Below are positions 29,035 through 38,371 of a stretch of 64,000 nucleotides of DNA, piece by piece. Position numbers and translations under genes: made by a program. The DNA is taken from the NCBI RefSeq assembly GCF_030014915.1, contig NZ_JAGIXS010000001.1:620001-684000 (forward strand). The letters run 5' to 3'. The first letter of the stretch is position 1. Every line of letters starts with the position of its first letter. The stretch comes from Pelomonas sp. V22. Its GTDB lineage: Bacteria; Pseudomonadota; Gammaproteobacteria; Burkholderiales; Burkholderiaceae_C. Under the pieces are notes generated by a model. The model saw only the letters and a program-made list of their open reading frames with translations, ran no database searches and was not told the DNA's origin.

Positions 29035-31064
29035 GCTGGCTCTCCGAGCGCCTCGCCCGGCTGCCGCGCGACACCCGCGACACCCTGTTCCTGCTCGCCA
29101 CCATCGCCGCCACGCTGCTACCCCATGCCGACCACCTGCCCTGGTGGTGCAGCCTGATGACGGCGCTGGTGCTGCTCTGGCGCGGCCAACTGGCCTGGCG
29201 CGGTGCCGCCCTGCCCGGGCGCTGGGGCCTGGTCGCCCTGCTGGTGATCACCGCTGGCCTGACCTGGCTCAGCTTCCGCAGCCTGATAGGCCGCGAGCCC
29301 GGCATCACCATGCTGACCCTGCTGATGGCGCTGAAGACGCTGGAGCTGCGGGCCCGCCGCGATGCCTTTGTGGTGTTCTTCCTCGGCTTCTTCCTGGTCC
29401 TGACCGGCTTTCTCTACTCGCAGTCGCTCCTGACCGCGCTGTGGATGCTGCTCACGGTCTGGGCCCTGCTCAGCTCCGTCGTGCTGGCCCAGATGCCCAT
29501 AGGTCAGCCCTCGCTGCTGCTGGCCGCGAAGCAGGCCGCGCGCAACACGCTGCTGGGCCTGCCGCTGATGCTGGCGCTGTTCTTCCTGTTCCCGCGCATC
29601 GCGCCGCTGTGGGGCGTGCCGGCTGATGCCGTGGGCAAGACCGGGCTGTCGGACCGCATGGATTTCGGCGCCATGAGCGAGATCGCCAACGACGACAGCG
29701 TCGCCATGCGCCTGAAGTTCGAAGGTGCGGTGCCGCCGAGTTCGGCCCTGTACTTCCGCGGGCCGGTGCTCTCCAGCTTCGACGGCCGCAGCTGGCGGCC
29801 CAGCAAGCGCGCCATGCCCATGCGCGATGCAGCGCCCCGGGTCGAGGGCGCGCCACTGAGCGTCGAGGTGACGCTGGAACCGCTGCGCATCCCGGTGCTG
29901 CCACTGCTGGAACTGGGCCGCGAACCTCCGGGTGCCGCCTGGTCGCTCGACCAGATGCAGCTGCGCCGGGGCGCCGAGCTCGAATGGCTGGCCAGCCGGC
30001 CAGTGACCGAAAGGCTGCGCTTCACGCAGCAGGTCTGGCTCCAGCATCAGCATGGGCCGCTGGCCCGCACGCCCACCTTGCGCGAGTACACCGCCTTGCC
30101 ACCAGGCCTCAACCCACGCACCCTGGGCTGGGCCTTGGCACTGCGCAATCGCATGGGCCAGGACGCCAGCACGCCAGCACTGGTGGAAGCCGTGATGCAG
30201 CACATCCGCACAGCCGACTTCATCTACACGCTGGAGCCGGGCCGCTATGGCGAGCAGAGCCCGCACCTGATCGACGAGTTCTGGTTCGACCGGCGCCTGG
30301 GCTTTTGCGAGCATTTCGCCGCTGCCTTCGTCGTCGTGATGCGGGCCATGGATGTGCCGGCCCGCGTGGTCACCGGCTTCCAGGGCGTGGACCCGATTCC
30401 GCAGGACGGCTACCTCATCGTGCGCAACAGCAATGCTCACGCCTGGGCTGAATACTGGGTGCCCGGCCGCGGCTGGGTTCGCGCCGACCCCACGGCGGCC
30501 GTCGCGCCGGAGCGCATCAACGCCGGCCGCTCACTGCAGCCCGCGCCGGGCGCGATTGCGGGCGTGATCGGCAGCATGAGCCCCGCGCTCTGGCGCGGCC
30601 TGCGCAGCAGTTGGGAAACCCTCAACAACCGCTGGCAGCAACTGGTGCTGAACTATTCGCGTGGCGAGCAGTTCAATCTCCTGAAGGGCCTGGGCTTCGA
30701 GCAGCCCGACTGGACCGCGCTGGGTCAGCTCGTCGCCGGCCTGATCCTCACGGCCACGCTGATTGGCTGGGGCTGGATGCGCTGGCAGCAAAGGCCGCAC
30801 GACGCCTGGAGCCGTCAGCGCAGTCGTGTACTGACGCTGCTGCGCCGGCTGGACGTGCAGGCCGAAGCGCACCAAGGCCCCCGGCAATGGGCGACGCTCT
30901 TGCAGCAGCGCCATGGCGAGGCGGCACGGCCGCTGGTGGAGCTGTTGCTGGCGCTGGAGGCTTCGCGCTACGGCAGTTCCGCAGTCGCGCAGGATTGGCG
31001 GGCGCGGCGGCGCTGGTGGGCCAGGCTGCGCGCGGCAGGACGTATGCTGCGGGCCAATCGCTGA
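29031..31064 (+). CDS. TgpA-type membrane transglutaminase/protease
   Basis: The 677-residue protein has an N-terminal block of about six membrane helices (residues 18-195, DUF3488-like), a periplasmic transglutaminase core, a further membrane helix near 565-585 and a short C-terminal DUF4129-like tail. The catalytic triad is Cys426 (GFCEHFA), His470 (NSNAHAWAEYW) and Asp486 (RADPTAA). Pseudomonas TgpA, which has the same layout, is essential and acts in the periplasm. The start ATG overlaps the DUF58 stop (ATGA). Confidence 0.92.
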   Translation: MSWLSERLARLPRDTRDTLFLLATIAATLLPHADHLPWWCSLMTALVLLWRGQLAWRGAALPGRWGLVALLVITAGLTWLSFRSLIGREPGITMLTLLMALKTLELRARRDAFVVFFLGFFLVLTGFLYSQSLLTALWMLLTVWALLSSVVLAQMPIGQPSLLLAAKQAARNTLLGLPLMLALFFLFPRIAPLWGVPADAVGKTGLSDRMDFGAMSEIANDDSVAMRLKFEGAVPPSSALYFRGPVLSSFDGRSWRPSKRAMPMRDAAPRVEGAPLSVEVTLEPLRIPVLPLLELGREPPGAAWSLDQMQLRRGAELEWLASRPVTERLRFTQQVWLQHQHGPLARTPTLREYTALPPGLNPRTLGWALALRNRMGQDASTPALVEAVMQHIRTADFIYTLEPGRYGEQSPHLIDEFWFDRRLGFCEHFAAAFVVVMRAMDVPARVVTGFQGVDPIPQDGYLIVRNSNAHAWAEYWVPGRGWVRADPTAAVAPERINAGRSLQPAPGAIAGVIGSMSPALWRGLRSSWETLNNRWQQLVLNYSRGEQFNLLKGLGFEQPDWTALGQLVAGLILTATLIGWGWMRWQQRPHDAWSRQRSRVLTLLRRLDVQAEAHQGPRQWATLLQQRHGEAARPLVELLLALEASRYGSSAVAQDWRARRRWWARLRAAGRMLRANR

Positions 31065-31088
31065 GCCCTTGCTGTTGCCCGTCCCTCC

Positions 31089-32204
31089 ATGATCCTGAGA
31101 ATCCTCGCGCTGAGCGTCGCCCTCGCGCTCGCTGCCGCGCCCCTTGAAGCCGCCACGCAGAAGCCCTCCAAGTCCAAGCCGCTTGCCAAGAAGGTCCGCG
31201 ACGCCGCGCCCCGCCCGCTCGGTGACCGCGCCGACATGCGCCAGTTCGCGGCCGAGCTGGCCGCCGAGCAGGGCTTCGACGCGGCCCTGCTGCGCCGCCA
31301 GTTGGCCGCCGCCAAAATCGTGCCGGCCGTGCAGCGCCTGATCATGCCGGCGCCGGTGGGCGCGACCAAGGACTGGGGCGCCTACCGCGCCCGCTTCATC
31401 GAGCCGCTGCGCCTGCAGGCCGGCCTCGCCTTCTGGGCCCAGCACGAGGCCGCCCTCACAAGGGCCGAGGAGCGCTTCGGCGTGCCGGCCTCGGTCATCA
31501 TGGGAATCCTTGGCGTCGAGACCTTCTACGGCCGCATCATGGGCGGCTTCTCGGCGCTCGACGCCCTGGTCACGCTCAGCTTTGAGTTCCCCAAGGGCCG
31601 CAGCGACCGCAGCGCCTTCTTCCGCCAGCAGCTGGTGGAGCTGCTGCTGCTGGCCCGCCACGAAGGCCTGGACCCGGCCGGCTTCAAGGGCTCCTACGCC
31701 GGCGCCATGGGCTACGGCCAGTTCATGCCGGGCAGCTGGAACCGCTATGCGCTGGACTTCGATGGCGACGGCCAGATCGACCTGATCGGCAGCCCGGTCG
31801 ACGCCATCGGCAGCGTGGCCAACTTCCTGGCCGAGCATGGCTGGCAACGCGGACAGGCCAGCGACTACACGCTGCAGATGCCGAGCGAGACCACGGCCCG
31901 CGCGCAAATCGCGCAACTGCTGGCGCCCGACATCCGCCCCACGTTCAGCGCCGCCCAGCTGCAGGAGCTGGGCGCCCAGCCCTCCGACGCCGCCTTGCAG
32001 CACGCTGGCCCCATGGCGGTGATCGAGCTGCAGATGGGCGACAAGGCCGCCCCGGTCTACCGCCTCGGCACGCAGAACTTCTATGCGCTGACCCGCTACA
32101 ACCAGTCGTCCTACTACGCAATGACGGTGATCGAGCTGGGGCGGGAGCTGCAGGCGATGCGGATGATGGGCACGGCGCAGCCGCCGGCTTCGCCAAACTC
32201 GTGA
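31089..32204 (+). CDS. mltB: lytic murein transglycosylase B
   Basis: MltB cleaves peptidoglycan glycan strands to 1,6-anhydromuramyl products in the periplasm. The 371-residue protein has a Sec signal without a lipobox, so it is a soluble form rather than the E. coli-type lipoprotein. It carries the catalytic Glu144 in GVETFYG, the conserved SYAGAMGYGQFMPGSW segment, and an EF-hand-like calcium loop DFDGDGQIDLIG. It starts 24 bases after the transglutaminase gene and is probably in the same operon. Confidence 0.93.
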   Translation: MILRILALSVALALAAAPLEAATQKPSKSKPLAKKVRDAAPRPLGDRADMRQFAAELAAEQGFDAALLRRQLAAAKIVPAVQRLIMPAPVGATKDWGAYRARFIEPLRLQAGLAFWAQHEAALTRAEERFGVPASVIMGILGVETFYGRIMGGFSALDALVTLSFEFPKGRSDRSAFFRQQLVELLLLARHEGLDPAGFKGSYAGAMGYGQFMPGSWNRYALDFDGDGQIDLIGSPVDAIGSVANFLAEHGWQRGQASDYTLQMPSETTARAQIAQLLAPDIRPTFSAAQLQELGAQPSDAALQHAGPMAVIELQMGDKAAPVYRLGTQNFYALTRYNQSSYYAMTVIELGRELQAMRMMGTAQPPASPNS

Positions 32205-32297
32205 GCCGGCAGGCCGGCAGGGTTTTGGCAGATGGCCAGGAACCGCCAGCGCGGGAATTTATGCTCACCAGTCATTGACCAGCTCAGCGAGATTGAC

Positions 32298-33608
32298 ATG
32301 TCGTTTCATTCAAGATCAGTTGCATGCCTGTTCCTTGCAGCCATTTCCATGTCTGCAGTGGCCCGCAATGCGGAGCGACCCGATGCGGGTTTTCAGCAAA
32401 TGCTGCCGACACTGCAAGTTTGGCGGCGACATTTTCATGAGAATCCAGAACTCGCTTTCGCTGAAAGGCGCAGCGCTGAGTACATTGCGGCTGAGTTGAA
32501 GAAAATGGGGCTGTCGCCCAAGTCCGGAATTGCCGGCACGGGTGTCGTCGCCATCATCGATAGCGGCCGACCGGGGCCCGTCGTTGCATTGCGCGCCGAC
32601 ATGGATGCCCTGCCAATCGAGGAGCAAACCGGCCTGCCCTTTGCAGCCAAAGCCCAAACCACGGTCGACGGCAAGAAAATATCGGCCATGCATGCCTGTG
32701 GCCACGACATGCACATGGCCATGTTGCTGGGCGCCGCTCAATGGTTGTCAACGCACCGCCAACACTTTCGCGGGCAAGTCAAACTGCTGTTTCAACCCGC
32801 CGAAGAAGGATTGCCGAACACCAGCAGCGGCGCCGAACGCATGGTGGCCGACGGCGTCCTGGACCACCCCAAGGTCGACGCCATGTTCGGTTTGCATGTC
32901 GGCATCACGCCCGCACGCAGCGGCCAATTGTCGTGGCGCTCCAATGGCATCATGGCCGCCGGCGATTCTTTCAATATCGAAATCAAAGGTCGCCAGACAC
33001 ACGGTGCCTTGCCGTGGCAGGGGAACGATCCGATCGTGATTGCGGCACAAACGGTTTTGGCCCTGCAAACCATTGTCAGTCGCAATATCGATTTGACCCG
33101 GGCACCTGCAGTGATCAGCGTGGGCGCGATTCATGCCGGGCAACGCGGCAATGTGATTCCGGAATCGGTGCAGATGAATGGCACCATTCGCACATTCGAC
33201 CCCGCGATGCGGCAACAAATACTGCAGCGCGTGCGCGATACCGCCAAATACATTGCGCAGGCTTCCAATGCGGAAGCCGTGGTGACTTTCGATCCCGGCT
33301 ACCCCATCAACTGGAATGATCCGGCCCTGGTGCAGCAAATGGCCGGAACCCTCAAACGGGTCGCCAGGAACGGCTTTGACGAAAATGTTTCGGCGAGCCC
33401 GACGTCGGAAGATTTTGCCTATTACACGCAGCGCGTGCCATCGCTCTTCTTCTTTTTGGGGGTGAATGGAAAGGCAAGCAGCGATGCGCAGGGCGCATGG
33501 TTTGCAAACCATTCTCCCCGGTTCAATCCCGACGAAGAGGCGCTGACAACCGGGGTCGAGGCTTTGACCCAACTGGCCGTGGACTATTTGAACGCCAAGA
33601 AAAACTAG
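32298..33608 (+). CDS. exported M20 amidohydrolase, low-GC gene
   Basis: The 436-residue protein has a Sec signal (ACLFLAAISMSAVA-R) and the M20D amidohydrolase core: RADMDALPI and MHACGHDMHMA with metal-binding Cys/His/Asp, then QPAEEG with the catalytic Glu pair. Relatives hydrolyse N-acyl amino acids such as hippurate; being exported, it would act in the periplasm. Two sampled 60-base lines are 55-57% GC, against about 75% in a neighbouring mltB line, and the codon choice (TTG, ATT, GAA) differs too. This suggests recent acquisition. No mobile-element remnant is visible at its edges. Confidence 0.88.
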   Translation: MSFHSRSVACLFLAAISMSAVARNAERPDAGFQQMLPTLQVWRRHFHENPELAFAERRSAEYIAAELKKMGLSPKSGIAGTGVVAIIDSGRPGPVVALRADMDALPIEEQTGLPFAAKAQTTVDGKKISAMHACGHDMHMAMLLGAAQWLSTHRQHFRGQVKLLFQPAEEGLPNTSSGAERMVADGVLDHPKVDAMFGLHVGITPARSGQLSWRSNGIMAAGDSFNIEIKGRQTHGALPWQGNDPIVIAAQTVLALQTIVSRNIDLTRAPAVISVGAIHAGQRGNVIPESVQMNGTIRTFDPAMRQQILQRVRDTAKYIAQASNAEAVVTFDPGYPINWNDPALVQQMAGTLKRVARNGFDENVSASPTSEDFAYYTQRVPSLFFFLGVNGKASSDAQGAWFANHSPRFNPDEEALTTGVEALTQLAVDYLNAKKN

Positions 33609-33682
33609 GCCGCCAGAGATACTGAGGTCGCCTTGCCTTGTGGATTCAACAGCGCACTCGACGGCCGGGCGTTCGCCGCGCC

Positions 33683-36100
33683 TCAGCCGCCCGCCTCGCC
33701 AAGTTCGGGGCCAAGCGCCTCGCCCTCAAGCGGCCGGCTCTGCCAGTAGCGCCGCTGGCTGTCACGCTGACAGTTTGGTGACGCGTCCTGGCTGCGCCAG
33801 CGCCACGCACCGCAATCCGCTGAGTTCCAGACCTTGATGCCCTCGGCCTGGTAGCGCGCCAGCACCTCGAGGGCCGGGTGGCCGAAGCGGTTGCGGTAGC
33901 CGGCCTGGACCAAGGCCATGTCCGGTGCGACCGCCGCGAGGAAAGCTGCCGTCGACGAGGTCTTGCTGCCGTGGTGCGGTACCAGCAGCAGCGTGCTGGC
34001 AAGACCTGCCCCTCGTTCCAGCAAGTCACGTTCCTGCGCCGCCTCGATGTCGCCGGTCAGCAGGGCCGAGCGGCCCTCGGCATCGACCACACGGACCACA
34101 CAGGACAGGGCATTGCTCTTGACGGAAGCGCGGTAATCACCGCCCGCAGGTTGCAGCACTTCGAAACTCACGCCATCCCATTGCCAGCGCTGGCCGGCCT
34201 GGCAGCGGATCGTCTCGCGGCCGCGCAGCAGCGCATGGCCGGCCTCCAGCGAACTGCTGAGCGAAACGACCTGCAGGCCGCTCAGCAACGCGGCAGCGCC
34301 GCCCACATGGTCGCTGTCGCGGTGGCTCAGCATCAAGACATCCAACCGCCGCTCGCCGAGCGCGCGCAGCAGCGGCAGCAGCACGCGCTGGCCCGCGTCA
34401 CTCTCCGGCCCCCATTGCGGGCCGGCGTCGAAGAGCAAGGCATGCTGTTGCGTGCGCACCAGCACCGCCATGCCCTGGCCCACGTCGGGTGCCAGCAGTT
34501 CGAAGCGCCCTGCCACCGGCCGCTCGGGCGCTGGCCACAACAAGGCGAGGGCCAGCGGCGGCCCGAACAGGCGCAAGCGCCAGGGCAGCGGCAGGACCAG
34601 CAGCGTGCCGCCCAGCAAGCCCAGCGCCTGGGCCCAGAGTGGCGCCACCGGCAGCCACCAGACGGCGCCGGGCAGGCCTTGCAGCCCTTGCAGATACCAA
34701 CGCAGTCCCTCGGCACACCAGGCAGCGACCTGCCAGAGCCAAGGCAGCAACGCGCCCGCCAGGGCCAGTGGCGTGATCACCAGGCTGACCAGCGGTATCG
34801 CCACCAGGTTGGCCAGCAGGCCCACGACAGAGAGTTGCTGGAAGAACAGCAAGGTGAGCGGCGCCAGGCCCAGCGTGGCCACGCCCTGGGCTCGCAGGCC
34901 CGCCAGCAGGTGCGCGCGCCAACCTTTGGGTGGCGCCTGGCCGCCTGCCATGAGCAAGCCCACGGCGGCAAACGACAGCCAGAAGCCCGCTTGCGCCACG
35001 GCCCAGGGGTCGACCAGCGTCACCAGGGCCGCAGCCGCCAGCAACTGCAAGGGCCAGGGCCAGCGCAGGCCGGCGCTGCGCAGCAGGGCCACGCCGGCCA
35101 GCATCCAGACCGTGCGCTGGGCCGGCACGCCCCAGCCGGCGAACATGGCGTAGGCCAGCGCCGTGATCACGCCCGCCCAGCAGGCCACCACGGGCGCCGG
35201 CAGCCACAGGCAGGCCCGGCTGCTGCGCCGCCAAAGCGCAAGCACCAGGGCCTGCGACGCCCAGGCCAGCATGGTGACGTGCATGCCTGAAATCGCGACC
35301 AAATGGGCGATACCCGTGTCCCGGTACAGCGCCCAATCGCCCCGGCCTATCGCGGCCTGGTCGCCGAGACTCAGCGCTGCCAGCAGCGCCGCATGGCCCG
35401 GATCGGCAATGCGGCGCTGGATAGCCTCGCGCAGGTCTTGCCGCAGGCCGTCGATCTGCGACCAGCGTGAATCGCTGAGGCGCTGCGGCAGCACGGGCCT
35501 CAGCACGCCGGTGGCGCGAATGCCTTGCTCGAGCAGCCACAGCTCGTAGTCGAAGGCATGGGGATTGGACAAGGCATGGGGCCGGCGCAGCCGCGCCACC
35601 AGCTCCCAGCGCTGGCCCGCTCGCCACGGCTGCAAGGCGGCCCCTCCGCCCTCCTGGGCATACTGGCTCAGCAGCAGCTCGCGGGGGATGGTGGGCAAGA
35701 CCTGGCCCCGCTCATCGCGCGCTTGCTCGACGCTGAAGCGAAAGCGCCAGCCGGGTGCCCCCAGTTGCCCCGGCACGGCCTGCGGCAAGGCGGTGACCTG
35801 GCCCTTCAGCCAGACATCGCGCCCCTCCCAGGCGGCCGGCAGCTCCTCGGCCAATCGCTGCTCAGCGCGCCAACTGCCAAAGGCCAGCGCGACCAGCGCG
35901 GCGAGCAGCAAGCTGAGCCCCCACCATCGCCACCGCCATGCCAGTACCGCCAAACCGGCGATCAGCAGCACCAGCAGGGCGAACTCGCCTTCACCCGGCA
36001 GGCGCGGCAGCGCCTGCAGCAGCCGCAGGCCGAGCAGCCAGCCCATCAGTGGGCCGGCCAAGTCCATGGCCGTCATGGCCGTCTGTGCGCGGCTCCCCAT
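33683..36100 (-). CDS. comEC: ComEC/Rec2 DNA-uptake channel
   Basis: ComEC forms the inner-membrane channel for single-stranded DNA in natural transformation. The 805-residue protein has the full layout: N-terminal DUF4131 region, a large polytopic competence domain (with GIAHLVAISGMHVTML), and a C-terminal metallo-beta-lactamase-like domain with SHRDSDHVGG and a later PHHGS. Full length implies an intact gene, although the rest of the competence set is not in the window. GGGGGAGGAG immediately precedes the start at 36100, unusually close; ATG at 36076 is an alternative. It is divergent from the RidA-like gene. Confidence 0.93.
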   Translation of the reverse strand: MGSRAQTAMTAMDLAGPLMGWLLGLRLLQALPRLPGEGEFALLVLLIAGLAVLAWRWRWWGLSLLLAALVALAFGSWRAEQRLAEELPAAWEGRDVWLKGQVTALPQAVPGQLGAPGWRFRFSVEQARDERGQVLPTIPRELLLSQYAQEGGGAALQPWRAGQRWELVARLRRPHALSNPHAFDYELWLLEQGIRATGVLRPVLPQRLSDSRWSQIDGLRQDLREAIQRRIADPGHAALLAALSLGDQAAIGRGDWALYRDTGIAHLVAISGMHVTMLAWASQALVLALWRRSSRACLWLPAPVVACWAGVITALAYAMFAGWGVPAQRTVWMLAGVALLRSAGLRWPWPLQLLAAAALVTLVDPWAVAQAGFWLSFAAVGLLMAGGQAPPKGWRAHLLAGLRAQGVATLGLAPLTLLFFQQLSVVGLLANLVAIPLVSLVITPLALAGALLPWLWQVAAWCAEGLRWYLQGLQGLPGAVWWLPVAPLWAQALGLLGGTLLVLPLPWRLRLFGPPLALALLWPAPERPVAGRFELLAPDVGQGMAVLVRTQQHALLFDAGPQWGPESDAGQRVLLPLLRALGERRLDVLMLSHRDSDHVGGAAALLSGLQVVSLSSSLEAGHALLRGRETIRCQAGQRWQWDGVSFEVLQPAGGDYRASVKSNALSCVVRVVDAEGRSALLTGDIEAAQERDLLERGAGLASTLLLVPHHGSKTSSTAAFLAAVAPDMALVQAGYRNRFGHPALEVLARYQAEGIKVWNSADCGAWRWRSQDASPNCQRDSQRRYWQSRPLEGEALGPELGEAGG

Positions 36101-36150
36101 CTCCTCCCCCGGTGTAGGATGCCGGCCAATTTCAAGTCAACGAGGGCGCC

Positions 36151-36621
36151 ATGAGCAACACCAACAATGTCTATGACAAGCTGAGCGAACTGGGCATCAC
36201 GCTGCCGCCCGTGGCAGCGCCGGTCGCGGCCTATGTGCCCTTCGTGCAGAGCGGCAAGCTGGTGTTCCTGTCGGGCCACATCGCCAAGAAGGACGGCAAG
36301 CCCTGGGTCGGTCAGCTGGGCCGCGACACCGATACCGCCACCGGCCAGGCCGCCGCGCGCGCCATCGCCATCGACCTGCTGGGCACGCTGCACGCGGCCG
36401 TTGGCGATCTGAACAAGGTCAAGCGCATCGTCAAGCTGGTGAGCCTGGTCAACAGCACCGGCGACTACACCGAGCACCACCTGGTGACCAATGGCGCCTC
36501 GGAGCTGATGGCGCAGGTCTTCGGCCCGCAGGTCGGCGCCCATGCACGCGCCGCCTTCGGCGTGGCCCAGATCCCGATGGGCGCCTGCGTCGAGATCGAC
36601 ATGGTGGCCGAGGTCGAGTAA
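36151..36621 (+). CDS. RidA/YjgF-family protein
   Basis: The 156-residue protein belongs to the RidA-like family (YjgF/YER057c/UK114). These are trimeric proteins that hydrolyse reactive enamine/imine intermediates or act as ligand-binding paralogues. It contains the family-like QSGKLVFLSGHIA and ends IPMGACVEIDMVAEVE, where RidA has the substrate Arg context. The clear RidA catalytic Arg motif is not evident, so it may be one of the Rid subgroups without deaminase activity. It is followed by dsbB after 3 bases. Confidence 0.85.
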   Translation: MSNTNNVYDKLSELGITLPPVAAPVAAYVPFVQSGKLVFLSGHIAKKDGKPWVGQLGRDTDTATGQAAARAIAIDLLGTLHAAVGDLNKVKRIVKLVSLVNSTGDYTEHHLVTNGASELMAQVFGPQVGAHARAAFGVAQIPMGACVEIDMVAEVE

Positions 36622-36624
36622 GCC

Positions 36625-37110
36625 ATGACGCTGAAGCCTGCCCGCGTCCTGCTGCTGATCTGCCTGCTCTCGTTTGCCGGCGTCGCCGCCGCGCTGATTG
36701 CCCAGCATGGCTTCAAGGTGCGGCCCTGCCCCTGGTGCGTGCTGCAGCGCTTCATCTTCATCGTGATCGGCGTGGTGGCGGGCCTCGGCTGGCTGCTGCA
36801 GCGCTTCAAGCCGGCCTTGCTGGCCAGCCTCGTGGCCGTGCCGCTGCTGGCCCTGGCGGGCCTGGCCTCGGCCTGGTACCAGCATGACGTGGCCAGCAAG
36901 ATGGCCTCCTGCGACCGCACCTTCGCCGACCGCGTGCTGACGGATCTGGGCCTTGAGGAACTGTGGCCCAAGGTCTTCATGGTCACGGCCTCCTGTGCCG
37001 ATGCCGCCGGCTACCGCCTGCTCGGACTGCCCTACGAGATCTGGAGCGGCGCGCTGTACGGCCTCTTCATTGCCCTGCTGATGTGGGCCCTGAAATCGCG
37101 CTCGCGTTGA
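36625..37110 (+). CDS. dsbB: DsbB disulfide oxidoreductase
   Basis: DsbB reoxidises periplasmic DsbA and passes the electrons to ubiquinone. The 161-residue inner-membrane protein has four helices, the active pair CPWC (35-38) in the first periplasmic loop and a second pair (Cys95 and Cys123) in the second loop. Size and arrangement are normal. It lies 3 bases after the RidA-like gene and 55 bases before a ubiquinone-type hydroxylase. Confidence 0.94.
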   Translation: MTLKPARVLLLICLLSFAGVAAALIAQHGFKVRPCPWCVLQRFIFIVIGVVAGLGWLLQRFKPALLASLVAVPLLALAGLASAWYQHDVASKMASCDRTFADRVLTDLGLEELWPKVFMVTASCADAAGYRLLGLPYEIWSGALYGLFIALLMWALKSRSR

Positions 37111-37165
37111 TGCAAGCCTGACCCGGCTCAACATGGCGGGCGCGCAGGCGCCTTAGTCTGGCGGG

Positions 37166-38371
37166 ATGGCTCATCTCCAAGACCCCGTCCTCATCATCGG
37201 CGCCGGCCCGGCCGGCCTGTCCATGGCCGCCGCGCTGGCCGATGCCGGCGTCGCCACCACCGTTCTGGAGGCCGCCTCGGAGGCGGAACTCGCTAATCCG
37301 CCCGAAGACGGCCGCGAGATTGCGCTCAGCCACCGCGGCATGGCCGTGCTGCAGTCGCTGCAGGCCTGGCAAGACCTGCCGCCCGAGGCGATCTCTCCGC
37401 TGCGCCAGGCCCGCGTCTTCAACGGCAGTGCTTCGAACTCCCTGCACTTCGATGGCGGTGGCGCCGAGCGCCTCGGATCGCTGGTGCCCAACCACTGGCT
37501 GCGCCGCATCGCCTGGCAAGGCGCGCAGCGCCGCCCACTGGTGCAGTTGCGGACCGAGACCCGCGTCACCGCGTTGGACCTGTCCGCCCAAGACCATGCG
37601 CTCGTGAGCCTGGCGGGTGGCGAGCAGTTCCGGGCGCCACTCGTGATCGCTGCCGACAGCCGCTTCTCCGCCAGCCGCCGCCAGGCCGGCATAGGCGCCG
37701 AGATGCGCGACTTCGGCCGCAGCGTGCTGCTGTGCCGCATCGAGCATGAGAAGCCGCACCAGGACCAGGCGCTGGAGTGCTTCCACCATGGCCACACCAT
37801 GGCCTGGCTGCCTCTGGGCGCCGAGTCGCCGCGCCTCAGTTCGCTGGTGCTGACGCTGCCCACCGACCAGGCTGAGGCCCAGCTCCGCTGGAACGACGAA
37901 CAGTGGCTGGCCTGGGTGCAGCAGCACAGCAAGGACCGCCTCGGCACGCTGCGCCTGGCTGGGCCGCGCCACCACTATCCGCTGGTCGCCACCTATGCCC
38001 ATCGCTTCGTGGCGCCGCGCTTTGCCCTGATCGGCGATGCCGCCGTGGGCATGCACCCGGTCACGGCCCATGGCTACAACCTCGGGCTCTACGGCATCGA
38101 GACCCTCGCCCGCTGCCTGAAGGGGGCGGCCGACCCCGGCGATGCGACGCGGCTCGCGCGTTACGCCGACGAGCACCGCCGCACCAGCTGGCCCATCTAC
38201 CAGGGCACGAACGCGGTCGTGCGCCTGTTCACCGATGAACGGCCACCGGCCCGGCTGCTGCGCCAGGGCGTGATCGCGCTGGCCGAGCGGCTGCCGCCCT
38301 TGAAGTCCTTGATCACGGCCCAGCTGACGGCACGCGGGCCTGTGACTCTCGCCAGCCTCAGCGGCCGCTGA
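37166..38371 (+). CDS. FAD monooxygenase of ubiquinone synthesis (UbiH/UbiF/UbiM type)
   Basis: The 401-residue flavoprotein has the N-terminal FAD motif LIIGAGPAGLSMAAAL and the second FAD motif GDAAVGMHPVTAHGYNLGL, characteristic of the UbiH/UbiF/UbiL/UbiM hydroxylases of the ubiquinone ring. The GMHPVTAHGYNLGL variant looks closest to the UbiM branch, which hydroxylates one or more ring positions. That subgroup call is tentative. The 3' end overlaps the convergent ggt gene by 14 bases. Confidence 0.82.
   Translation: MAHLQDPVLIIGAGPAGLSMAAALADAGVATTVLEAASEAELANPPEDGREIALSHRGMAVLQSLQAWQDLPPEAISPLRQARVFNGSASNSLHFDGGGAERLGSLVPNHWLRRIAWQGAQRRPLVQLRTETRVTALDLSAQDHALVSLAGGEQFRAPLVIAADSRFSASRRQAGIGAEMRDFGRSVLLCRIEHEKPHQDQALECFHHGHTMAWLPLGAESPRLSSLVLTLPTDQAEAQLRWNDEQWLAWVQQHSKDRLGTLRLAGPRHHYPLVATYAHRFVAPRFALIGDAAVGMHPVTAHGYNLGLYGIETLARCLKGAADPGDATRLARYADEHRRTSWPIYQGTNAVVRLFTDERPPARLLRQGVIALAERLPPLKSLITAQLTARGPVTLASLSGR

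Noticed and set aside
32205-33682. A mobile element carrying the low-GC amidohydrolase.
   Set aside because: No transposase, integrase, terminal repeats or target duplication are visible at either side.
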